6,401 nt of DNA from Desulfoplanes sp. (GTDB lineage Bacteria; Desulfobacterota; Desulfovibrionia; Desulfovibrionales; Desulfomicrobiaceae): the NCBI GenBank assembly GCA_028708105.1, contig JAQVZR010000110.1:1-6401 (forward strand), written 5' to 3'. This document shows positions 1 to 5,147 of the stretch, one piece after another. The notes beneath the pieces are model-generated. The model saw only the letters and a list, made by a program, of their open reading frames with translations, did no database searches and was not told the DNA's origin. Each line of letters starts with the position of its first letter. Positions within the stretch are counted from its first letter, which is position 1. The position numbers and the translations under genes are program-made.

Positions 1-32
1 GACCTTGCCCTGAGACATTCAGGAAAGAGCGG

Positions 33-62
33 TTTCTAATCAACCATCTCCCTGATTGTCAA
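33..62 (-). promoter_or_regulatory. Sigma70-type promoter nearest the left edge (P1)
   Basis: TTGACA (57-62 on the minus strand) is followed by TAGAAA (33-38) at 18 bp, or TTAGAA (34-39) at 17 bp. A run of A and T lies directly upstream (61-75) and the discriminator is CCGCTC. It is only 103 bp from P2, so this unit is shorter than the others. Transcription would start near position 26 and leave the window. Confidence 0.65.
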
Positions 63-72
63 CAAGTTTTTT

Positions 73-84
73 TCTCAAAGATCA
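73..84 (-). promoter_or_regulatory. boxA-like antitermination element 3 (divergent)
   Basis: On the minus strand the sequence reads TGATCTTTGAGA, sharing TCTTTGA with the other two boxA-like elements. It follows promoter P2 and its hairpin, as expected from the repeated order. It is a weaker match to the E. coli boxA than the other two. Confidence 0.45.
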
Positions 85-100
85 AATCTGAAATCTGCCC

Positions 101-126
101 CCGCACCCGATTCCTTCCGGACGCGG
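101..126 (-). promoter_or_regulatory. GC-rich leader hairpin between P2 and boxA (boxB-like position)
   Basis: CCGC (101-104) pairs with GCGG (123-126) and CCG (107-109) with CGG (118-120). A symmetric AC/AC internal loop separates the two stems, and the apical loop is 8 nt. It holds the same place relative to promoter and boxA as the hairpin at 279-310 but has a different sequence, so the position and fold seem conserved more than the bases. Confidence 0.45.
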
Positions 127-136
127 CGAGGTGAAG

Positions 137-165
137 TATTTATTCAAACCTCCACTCAGTGTCAA
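137..165 (-). promoter_or_regulatory. Sigma70-type promoter (P2)
   Basis: On the minus strand TTGACA (160-165) is followed by 17 bp and TAAATA (137-142), close to the TATAAT consensus. Downstream the sequence becomes GC-rich (CACCTCGCCGCG). The upstream flank (166-195) has A/T tracts that could act as an UP element. It lies 180 bp downstream of P3. Confidence 0.75.
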
Positions 166-238
166 TAACTTTTTGAAGTTTTTCGAAAATTTCTTTCCGA
201 CCCCCTTCCCATTATCAACCCGGCTTTTCGCAAACTGC

Positions 239-250
239 CTTCAAAGAACA
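239..250 (-). promoter_or_regulatory. boxA-like antitermination element 2
   Basis: The minus-strand 12-mer TGTTCTTTGAAG is identical to the element at 411-422. It is preceded by the same TGAAATAATTAG motif (262-273). Retention of these two motifs while the DNA between them has diverged suggests that they are functional. Confidence 0.65.
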
Positions 251-278
251 ATACAATTTTTCTAATTATTTCAATATC

Positions 279-310
279 CTGCTGCGGTTACACCCCTTTT
301 CCGCGGCAGG
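279..310 (-). promoter_or_regulatory. GC-rich leader hairpin between P3 and boxA (boxB-like position)
   Basis: The arms CCTGCTGCGG (279-288) and CCGCGGCAGG (301-310) pair over ten positions with a single mismatch around a 12-nt loop. The hairpin sits just after the start site expected for P3 and before boxA, which is where the boxB hairpin lies in E. coli rrn leaders. No uridine run follows on the minus strand, so it is not a typical terminator. Confidence 0.55.
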
Positions 311-316
311 AGGGAG

Positions 317-345
317 TATCTATCCAAGCACTCTCCCCGTGTCAA
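317..345 (-). promoter_or_regulatory. Sigma70-type promoter (P3)
   Basis: On the minus strand TTGACA (340-345), a 17-bp spacer and TAGATA (317-322) form a near-consensus promoter. The -10 is identical to that of the outermost promoter. The discriminator begins CTCCCTCC and is pyrimidine- and GC-rich. The upstream flank (346-372) carries T/A runs. It lies 182 bp downstream of the previous promoter, so the two form one period of a degenerate tandem array. Confidence 0.75.
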
Positions 346-410
346 CATCTTTTATTGCCTTTTTGAAATTTCCTTTTCAGAAACCTCATCCAGACCCCGA
401 CGCCAACAAT

Positions 411-422
411 CTTCAAAGAACA
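411..422 (-). promoter_or_regulatory. boxA-like antitermination element 1
   Basis: On the minus strand the sequence reads TGTTCTTTGAAG, which matches the E. coli rrn boxA TGCTCTTTAACA at 9 of 12 positions including the CTTT core. It lies about 75 bp downstream of the outermost promoter. It is preceded 8 bp upstream by TGAAATAATTAG (431-442), a 12-mer repeated in the next unit. BoxA RNA is bound by NusB and NusE (S10) to form the rrn antitermination complex. Confidence 0.65.
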
Positions 423-498
423 GGTAAAACCTAATTATTTCAAATCTCTATCATCAGATGGCTGCGCCTTCACGGCTCCACCCGGTCAAGAGAGGCGG

Positions 499-527
499 TA
501 TCTATGAGTAGGAGGGATGTTTGTCAA
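499..527 (-). promoter_or_regulatory. Sigma70-type promoter, outermost of four (P4)
   Basis: Read on the minus strand, TTGACA (522-527) is followed by a 17-bp spacer and TAGATA (499-504). The discriminator downstream of the -10 is GC-rich (CCGCCTCT), as in stringently controlled rRNA promoters. Upstream (about 530-600) the DNA is strongly AT-rich with A and T runs, which resembles an UP element bound by the alpha subunit C-terminal domain. It is the first promoter of the array and lies furthest from the presumed rRNA gene. Confidence 0.72.
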
Positions 528-660
528 ACACTATTAACGATATTTTGGTGTGTATATTTTAACATACTGTTTTATTTAAATAAAAATATCTAATTTTTCT
601 TGTGAGGGACTCTTTTTTTTCACTTCCAGGCAATCACCTCATAGACTGCAGGCACTGCAG

Positions 661-1140
661 GCCCAAAAGACCCCTCCCTCCACCACCAAGGACATTGCCC
701 TATACATACAACTAGCGGCTTTGAAGCCCCTGTTTCATGAAACAGGGGCTTCAAAGCCGCCTGGACCATCAATTTGGACACTTCCGAGTTGCCAGAGCAG
801 TGTTCCTGGACGGGACCTCTGCCCTGAGCTCCATGGATCTTAAGCATCCCCCCCTCTAGGCGAGATTCTCTATACCCGGCTGATCCGCATGACCAATATA
901 CCGGATATCTTTGCCGACATAAACAACCGCGCCAAAGAAGACGTCCAGAGCCTGCTGCCGAATTTTCGCGCAACCCTTGCCCAGGCAGAGAGCCACTGTT
1001 TGATGCCCTGCGGCTGCCCATCATCGGCAACGATATGGACATCGGCACCCGAAGCAATACTCTTTGGCCCAGACCATGCGTTAAGAAAAGGACGCCCCAT
1101 GGGCCAGGGCTCACTATCCGGAATTCCGGGAAAGATTTGT
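661..1140 (+). pseudogene. Decayed, 3'-truncated duplicate of the DUF89 phosphatase gene
   Basis: This stretch aligns with the leader and first half of the intact DUF89 gene at 1963-2814. The shared leader includes the ribosome-binding context CCAAGGACATT (687-697). The start codon has become ATA (702-704), and a TGA lies within a palindrome a few codons later. From about 853 the reading frame resembles the intact protein (RMTNIPDIF versus RMTETPDIF, then EDVQSLLPNFR versus AEVQTLLPGFR). A frameshift near 985-995 moves the match to another frame (LFDALRLPIIGN), and a second near 1048 moves it to the third (PKQYSLAQTM, then a TAA near 1080, then WARAHYPEFRER). Homology ends near 1130, so the half with the GDNAGE and KGQGN motifs is missing. 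A 111-codon open frame starting at 889 crosses these shifts and should not be called a gene. Confidence 0.88.
715..760. repeat. Perfect 46-bp palindrome inside the DUF89 pseudogene
   Basis: The 23-bp arms are exact reverse complements with no loop; the left arm starts GCGGCTTTGAAG and the centre is TTTCATGAAA. The right arm corresponds to the CFLNQALKAA coding stretch of the intact DUF89 gene. The intact gene has only a short imperfect palindrome here (CCCTGTTT and AAACCAGG), and its sequence left of that is unrelated to the left arm. The left arm therefore appears to have been copied from the right arm. No T-run follows on either side, so it does not look like an intrinsic terminator. Confidence 0.9.
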
Positions 1141-1147
1141 TTAGGGT

Positions 1148-1657
1148 TTACCAGGTTTCCATGTGAACCCGTTCGGCGTTGTACCTTGACGCTGCCGTCG
1201 GCTGCTGAGCGGGATGACCGATGACCACGTACCCCAGGGGGATGACCTGGTCGGGTAAATTAAAAAGGGTCTTGAAGCCAGTGACCCGGTCCTCTATGGG
1301 ATAAATCCCCGTCCACACCCCTCCGAGGCCAAGTCCCTGTACGGCGAGCAGAATGTTCTGTGTGGCTGCCGAGCAGTCCTGAACCCAGTACCCGGCATAT
1401 TTTTCCAGACTCAGATCCCCGCAGACCAAGATGCCCACAGGGGCCTTGGGAGCGAACGAGGCATAGGTGTTGATTTCCTTGACTTTGCTTTGGATTTCCT
1501 TGTCCCGGACCACGATGAACTGCCAGGGCTGGGCATTGCCTGCGCTGGGGGCCATCATGGCCGATTCAAGGATACGGGTAACCTGTTTGTCGGGAACGGG
1601 TTCTTCGGTGAATTTCCGGATACTGCGCCGGTTCATGATAGCTTCGAAAAGTTCCAT
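1148..1657 (-). CDS. Nitroreductase-family FMN-dependent oxidoreductase
   Basis: A 169-residue protein of the usual length for the small single-domain nitroreductases. These are homodimeric cytoplasmic flavoproteins that reduce nitro groups, quinones or other electron acceptors with NAD(P)H. The FMN-binding signature RRSIRKF is at residues 10-16. APSAGNAQPWQF (36-47) is the conserved flavin-site segment, GLGGVWTG lies at 110-117, and the PLGYVVIGHP motif is at 140-149 near the end. ATG at 1655-1657 is chosen because an AGGAA lies 7 bp upstream and the family begins a few residues before RRSIRKF. It is transcribed leftward, alone, between the DUF89 pseudogene and the spacer before the intact DUF89 gene. 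The substrate cannot be told from sequence. Confidence 0.9.
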   Translation of the reverse strand: MELFEAIMNRRSIRKFTEEPVPDKQVTRILESAMMAPSAGNAQPWQFIVVRDKEIQSKVKEINTYASFAPKAPVGILVCGDLSLEKYAGYWVQDCSAATQNILLAVQGLGLGGVWTGIYPIEDRVTGFKTLFNLPDQVIPLGYVVIGHPAQQPTAASRYNAERVHMETW

Positions 1658-1694
1658 AACGTTTTTCCTAAAAGGTTGATAGGCGGTTTACTGA

Positions 1695-1846
1695 TTACGA
1701 AAGTGCATCAACGCCGTTCCAGATTCGCACGGCGCGTGAGGCAATCATCACCTCTGTTTTGTCCTGCATCCGGCGTATATGTCCAGTCCTGACATGGACA
1801 GCAAGGTCGTCAGAGATGCCAAGGCGTTGGTTTCCTTCAATCCAGA
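1695..1846 (-). pseudogene. Possible C-terminal relic of a LuxR/FixJ-type DNA-binding regulator
   Basis: The minus-strand frame ending at TAA (1695-1697) reads WIEGNQRLGISDDL followed by AVHVRTGHIRRMQDKTE. It resembles the helix-turn-helix end of FixJ/NarL-type response regulators, where LGIS, a VHVHRGRIMRKMQ-like recognition region and a KT/AELVRMA tail occur in that order. The preceding sensor or receiver part is absent, and the segment before LGIS is too short for a complete helix-turn-helix. There is no start codon or ribosome-binding site in place. The match is by eye and could be chance. The complementary strand has a 40-codon open frame (1779-1901) without a ribosome-binding site, which is probably its shadow. 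Confidence 0.3.
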
Positions 1847-1875
1847 ACCCGACCCCGAGCGCATCGGATCCATTT

Positions 1876-1904
1876 TTGACTTTTCCTTCCCTAGCTCTTA
1901 AAAA
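1876..1904 (+). promoter_or_regulatory. Candidate promoter of the DUF89 operon
   Basis: TTGACT (1876-1881) is followed by a 17-bp spacer and TAAAAA (1899-1904). Transcription would begin near 1911 and give a leader of about 50 nt before the DUF89 start codon. The -35 matches consensus at five of six positions, while the -10 is weaker. No operator or riboswitch-like fold is obvious in the leader. Confidence 0.42.
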
Positions 1905-1962
1905 CTATGCCCACAAACCGTCCAAAACATCCCCTTTCTTTATCACCCAAGGACATTATACC

Positions 1963-2814
1963 ATGCATACCACCCTCGACTGTATTCCCTGTTTTTTAAA
2001 CCAGGCCCTCAAGGCAGCCAGGATCATCGCCCCTGATGATAGCAAACTGCATCAAGACGTCCTTATGGATTGGATATCGGCCCTGCCGACCATGGATCTC
2101 TCCATGAGCCCTCCAGCCCTTGCCGGGATACTTTATGCACGGCTGACCCGCATGACCGAGACCCCGGACATCTTTTCCAAGGTCAAGAAACACGCCAACG
2201 CCGAGGTTCAGACACTGCTTCCCGGTTTCCGCGAAACCCTGGCCACAAGCAGTGATCCCCTGTTCGATGCCCTGCGCCTTTCCATCATCGGCAACTATAT
2301 GGATGTAGGTACTCCCAAACAATATGCCTGGAGCCAGGCCATGGAAGAAGAACAATGCGCAGCATGGGCCAGGGCCCATTACCCGGCCTTCAGGGAACGG
2401 CTTGCAACGCCCAGGTCCATCCTCATCCTGGGAGACAATGCCGGAGAAATTGTTCTCGATACCCTGCTGGTCGATGAACTGAACCGTCTGGGTCATCAGA
2501 TCACCTATGCGGTCCGCGGCACCCCGATACTAAATGATGCCACCATGGAAGATGCTCTAAGCGTTGGGATGACCCAACGCTGTGAGGTTATCTCTTCAGG
2601 GGTCGACACCCCGGGAACCGTCCTGGACCGCTGCACACCACAATTTCTGGCCCGCATGGACAAGGCAGACATTGTCATCAGCAAAGGGCAAGGTAACTTT
2701 GAGGCACTGAAAAACAACCATCCCGGGATCTACTTTGCGTTTAAGATCAAATGTCCGGTTATCGCCGACATCATCGGTCGCCCGGAAAAAACATCCATGT
2801 TCGAGTATATATAA
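1963..2814 (+). CDS. DUF89 (ARMT1-like) metal-dependent phosphatase, damage-control type
   Basis: A 283-residue stand-alone DUF89 protein, similar in size to the prokaryotic AF1104-like members. The family consists of metal-dependent phosphatases proposed to hydrolyse damaged or surplus phosphometabolites; the human PANK4 DUF89 domain acts on 4'-phosphopantetheine and its oxidised forms. Visible motifs are an N-terminal CxxC (Cys7, Cys10), LGDNAGE (residues 156-162, with the metal-binding Asp158/Asn159 pair), RGTPILNDAT (185-194) and SKGQGNFE (240-247). The end, KCPVIADIIG, is typical and complete. ATG 1963 is chosen for the AAGGA nine bases upstream and for the conserved CxxC right after it; a longer open frame from 1759 has no family resemblance there. 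Its stop overlaps the next start as TAATG, which indicates co-translation with the cysteine hydrolase. The true substrate is unknown. Confidence 0.88.
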   Translation: MHTTLDCIPCFLNQALKAARIIAPDDSKLHQDVLMDWISALPTMDLSMSPPALAGILYARLTRMTETPDIFSKVKKHANAEVQTLLPGFRETLATSSDPLFDALRLSIIGNYMDVGTPKQYAWSQAMEEEQCAAWARAHYPAFRERLATPRSILILGDNAGEIVLDTLLVDELNRLGHQITYAVRGTPILNDATMEDALSVGMTQRCEVISSGVDTPGTVLDRCTPQFLARMDKADIVISKGQGNFEALKNNHPGIYFAFKIKCPVIADIIGRPEKTSMFEYI

Positions 2815-3398
2815 TGATGGAGACCTCGATCCCTTCCCGCACAGCCCTGCTGATCATTGACATGCAGAATGATTTTGTCCTCCCCGGCGCACCTGTCTGT
2901 GTTGCCGGAGCCCGGGGCACCATAGCATCCATCAAGAAGGTGCTCACCTACTTCAGGGCACGGCACTTCCCCGTCTTCCACGTTACCCGGGAATACCGGG
3001 CCGACGGAAGCGACGTAGAAAAAATGCGTCAGGCCGCCTTTCTGGACAAGCACCCCTGCGTCGTCCCCGGCACCTCTGGATGCGCCATCGTGGCGGAACT
3101 TACCCCCCTTCCCGATGAATACCGGATCATTAAAAACCGCTTCAGCGCATTTATGTGCACGGAACTGAATCTGATCCTCAGGCGGTTCGGCATAAACCAT
3201 CTGGTCGTCACCGGGACCCAGCTCCCCAATTGCGTCCGGGCCACGGTCTTTGACGCCGTATGTCTCGACTACGAGATCACGCTGATTACAGACGGAACCT
3301 CCGCCCAGACGCCGGAGATTGCCGCAGCGAATATCCTCGACATGGCCAATATTGGGGTCCACTGCACGACGGCTGACGATTTTTTATCCCCGGACTGA
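2814..3398 (+). CDS. Cysteine hydrolase of the isochorismatase/nicotinamidase family
   Basis: A 194-residue protein with the Asp-Lys-Cys triad of the family: Asp16 in LLIIDMQNDF, Lys107 in IIKNRFSAF and Cys140 in TGTQLPNCVRATVFDA. The TGTQLPNC segment also carries the region of the usual non-proline cis-peptide. Members cleave amide or vinyl-ether bonds in small molecules (nicotinamide, carbamoylsarcosine, ureidoacrylate, isochorismate); this one cannot be assigned further. The start is ATG 2814 within TAATG, overlapping the DUF89 stop; a second ATG at 2817 is an equal choice. I see no strong ribosome-binding site, so translation probably depends on coupling to the upstream gene. The gene ends 17 bp before the stop of the convergent nitrilase gene and no clear terminator lies between them. 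Confidence 0.88.
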   Translation: MMETSIPSRTALLIIDMQNDFVLPGAPVCVAGARGTIASIKKVLTYFRARHFPVFHVTREYRADGSDVEKMRQAAFLDKHPCVVPGTSGCAIVAELTPLPDEYRIIKNRFSAFMCTELNLILRRFGINHLVVTGTQLPNCVRATVFDAVCLDYEITLITDGTSAQTPEIAAANILDMANIGVHCTTADDFLSPD

Positions 3399-3415
3399 CG
3401 ATCATGGCAAACAGG

Positions 3416-4297
3416 TCAGGGATACATCCGAACTTTTTTTGAACCTGCAAGACGGATATTACGCAGGGCTGGCAGGGTTTCACGCACCTTTTCAAGGACG
3501 GTTCGCCGACAATGCACCCGGACAACCCCCTGGACGTCCGGACCAGCATCTTCGAGTACCGTTCCCCACGGGTCCACGGCCATACTGTGGCCAAAGAGCT
3601 GCATACCGGTCTGGATATTTGTGCCGCATTGGGATGATGAAAGGGCATAACACTGATTCTCCACAGCCCGGGTGCGGAGCAACAACTGCCCATGGGCCTT
3701 CCCTGTCCTCATAGTAAAAGCCATGGAGCAAAGGATCAGATCCACAGGTACGCAGGCCCGGAAGAGTTCAGGAAAGCGGATATCATAACAGATAGAAAGA
3801 CAGATACGCCATCCCCGGTGCTCCCAGACCACCGGCCCCTCTCCGGCCGAGTACACCCGGGTTTCATCGACCCCGCCGGTCCGATGCGGATCAAGCTGGA
3901 AAAGATGCACCTTGTCGTACCTGGCAACCAACTGACCGTCCGGGCTGTAGACCAGGGCTGCGTTACGGATCTCTGAGCCATGAACGACAGGCACACCGCC
4001 AAAAAGGACATGCAGACCATGACGCGCGGCAAGCGTTCCGATCTCGTACTTCAAAACGTCAAGAGGTCGGGCGGCCGCACGCACCGTCGTGCCGGTACCC
4101 AGACAAAGAACATTTTCCGGCAGCACCGCCAGATCACATCCATGACAGGACGAGAGCAAGCCATCCACCATCTTGAGATTTGTCGACCAGTCCGGCACCG
4201 AGTTCATCTGGATCAGAGCAAGGTTGAGAGGTCCCTTTTCACTCCCTCGGGCTGCAAACACAGGCCGGGTGGGGGCTATATCCGTCAAAACCAGCAT
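3416..4297 (-). CDS. Nit-type carbon-nitrogen hydrolase (nitrilase superfamily)
   Basis: A 293-residue amidase with the full Glu-Lys-Cys triad: Glu61 (LPENV), Lys129 (YDKVHLF) and Cys170 (SICYDIRFPELFR). The CYDIRFPE signature and the late GHSMAVDPWG (236-245) place it near the Nit1/Nit2 group, which contains omega-amidase and deaminated-glutathione amidase. It lacks the CYGRHHP-like signature of beta-ureidopropionases, so direct supply of beta-alanine to PanC is less likely. The first 23 or so residues extend beyond the usual start at the ALIQM strand; no other start codon is better placed. The ATG is 4 bp after the panB stop, with a GGAAGAG sequence inside the end of panB as a weak ribosome-binding site. 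It is the last gene of the panC-panB operon. The physiological substrate is uncertain. Confidence 0.87.
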   Translation of the reverse strand: MLVLTDIAPTRPVFAARGSEKGPLNLALIQMNSVPDWSTNLKMVDGLLSSCHGCDLAVLPENVLCLGTGTTVRAAARPLDVLKYEIGTLAARHGLHVLFGGVPVVHGSEIRNAALVYSPDGQLVARYDKVHLFQLDPHRTGGVDETRVYSAGEGPVVWEHRGWRICLSICYDIRFPELFRACVPVDLILCSMAFTMRTGKAHGQLLLRTRAVENQCYALSSSQCGTNIQTGMQLFGHSMAVDPWGTVLEDAGPDVQGVVRVHCRRTVLEKVRETLPALRNIRLAGSKKVRMYP

Positions 4298-4301
4298 ACA
4301 A

Positions 4302-5147
4302 TTACTCTTCCATGGCCAAAAAGCGTTTGGCCTCCTCTTCTTTCATCTTGAAGGAATGCCCGGGACCGGGGAAATCTCCTCCCCGGACCTCAGCTGCATA
4401 TCCCTGCAGGGCGGTAACGATTTCCTTCTCAATGGCGGCATATTTTTTCACAAATTTAGGCGTAAACCTGTCGAACAACCCCACCAGATCATGGAAAACC
4501 AGGACCTGGCCGTCGCACTCCTTGCCTGCCCCGATACCGATGGTCGGGATGGTCAAGGCCCGGGAAATTTCCCGGGCCAGGACATCCGGAACACACTCCA
4601 GCACGATCATAAACGCCCCCGCGTCCTGCAGGGCCAGGGCATCTTCAAACAATCTGCGGGCAGAGGCAGCATCTTTGCCCTGCACTTTGAATCCCCCCAG
4701 ATTGGTCGCCGTCTGGGGAGTAAGCCCTATATGCGCGCAAACCGGAATCCCAACCCGGCAAATGGCCTGCACCTGGGGAACGACTTCACGGCCCCCTTCC
4801 AGTTTGATCCCGTCACACCCGCCGTCCTTGATAAACCGGCCGGCATTGCGCAGGGCATCTTCGATGGAAACCTGGTAAGACATAAACGGCATATCCCCCA
4901 GGACAAAGACGTGCTCAGCACCCCGCATGACAGCCCTTGTATGATGCAGCATCTCTTCCATGGTCACAGGAACTGTGGAATCATAGCCAAGGACGACCAT
5001 ACCCAGAGAGTCCCCCACCAGAATCATGTCCAGGCCGGCTTTATCCACCATGCGGGCCGAAGGACAATCATAGGCCGTGACCATGGTGATCTTTTGGCCC
5101 TGGATTTTACGTTCAGCAAGTTCATTAATGGACAGTTTGGTCGTCAT
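4302..5147 (-). CDS. panB: 3-methyl-2-oxobutanoate hydroxymethyltransferase (ketopantoate synthesis)
   Basis: The first committed enzyme of pantothenate synthesis, transferring a hydroxymethyl group from 5,10-methylenetetrahydrofolate to 2-oxoisovalerate to give ketopantoate in the cytoplasm. At 281 residues it is slightly longer than the E. coli enzyme. The metal ligands Asp46 (VGDS), Asp85 (LGDMPF) and Glu117 (KLEGG) and the catalytic Glu184 (VLECV) are present, as are MVTAYDCPSA near the start and HIGLTPQ (139-145). The start codon overlaps the panC stop as ATGA, and AAGGAG (5155-5160) stands 7 bp upstream, inside panC, so the two are translationally coupled. No residue expected for activity appears to be missing. 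Confidence 0.97.
   Translation of the reverse strand: MTTKLSINELAERKIQGQKITMVTAYDCPSARMVDKAGLDMILVGDSLGMVVLGYDSTVPVTMEEMLHHTRAVMRGAEHVFVLGDMPFMSYQVSIEDALRNAGRFIKDGGCDGIKLEGGREVVPQVQAICRVGIPVCAHIGLTPQTATNLGGFKVQGKDAASARRLFEDALALQDAGAFMIVLECVPDVLAREISRALTIPTIGIGAGKECDGQVLVFHDLVGLFDRFTPKFVKKYAAIEKEIVTALQGYAAEVRGGDFPGPGHSFKMKEEEAKRFLAMEE

Larger units (their letters stand above)
1..600 (-). promoter_or_regulatory. Tandem promoter and leader region, probably of an rRNA operon lying beyond the left edge
   Basis: No plausible protein gene is present here. On the minus strand four promoter-like units occur in series, each with a perfect TTGACA. Three boxA-like 12-mers and two GC-rich hairpins lie between them. 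Spacing between successive -35 boxes is 103, 180 and 182 bp from left to right. The order promoter, hairpin, boxA, next promoter is repeated and partly conserved in sequence: a 12-mer TGAAATAATTAG precedes the boxA at two places (431-442 and 262-273). In Proteobacteria, boxA directs antitermination of untranslated rRNA transcripts, and stacked strong promoters are typical of rrn operons. I infer that 16S rRNA starts shortly left of position 1. The rRNA itself is not in the window. A tRNA operon is the main alternative. Confidence 0.75.
1658..1962. other. Spacer between divergent nitroreductase and DUF89 genes
   Basis: This 305-bp stretch must hold the start signals of both neighbours. It contains a promoter candidate for the DUF89 gene (1876-1904), the ribosome-binding site of the nitroreductase gene (1665-1669) and a possible relic of a regulator gene on the minus strand (about 1695-1846). 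No convincing minus-strand promoter for the nitroreductase gene was found. The base composition of its centre is like coding DNA, which suggests a decayed gene more than a designed intergenic region. Confidence 0.6.

Noticed and set aside
1..600. CRISPR-like or iteron-like array because of regular repeats
   Set aside because: The repeated parts are promoter boxes and boxA motifs at 100-180 bp spacing with divergent DNA between them, unlike CRISPR repeats or replication iterons.
646..662. Short direct repeat CTGCAGGC, twice
   Set aside because: Two copies of 8 bp with one spacer base are too little to support a repeat family, a CRISPR array or an attachment site.
715..760. Palindrome as an intrinsic terminator or insertion-sequence end
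   Set aside because: There is no T-run on either strand, no target-site duplication or transposase, and the right arm is explained by the DUF89 coding sequence.
620..1114. Long open frame of 164 codons on the minus strand
   Set aside because: It lies antisense to the DUF89 pseudogene, contains the palindrome, is rich in Trp, Cys and Gly and resembles no family; it is a chance frame.
889..1224. 111-codon open frame on the plus strand starting RMTNIPDIF
   Set aside because: Only its first 35 or so codons match DUF89; the rest is out of frame after a frameshift and runs into the antisense of the nitroreductase gene. It is part of the pseudogene.
1779..1901. 40-codon open frame on the plus strand
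   Set aside because: There is no ribosome-binding site and no recognised family. It lies opposite the better-looking helix-turn-helix relic and overlaps the promoter candidate.
1759..1962. N-terminal extension of the DUF89 protein from ATG 1759
   Set aside because: The added 68 residues look non-coding, cross the promoter candidate, and the real start has a good ribosome-binding site and the conserved CxxC just after it.
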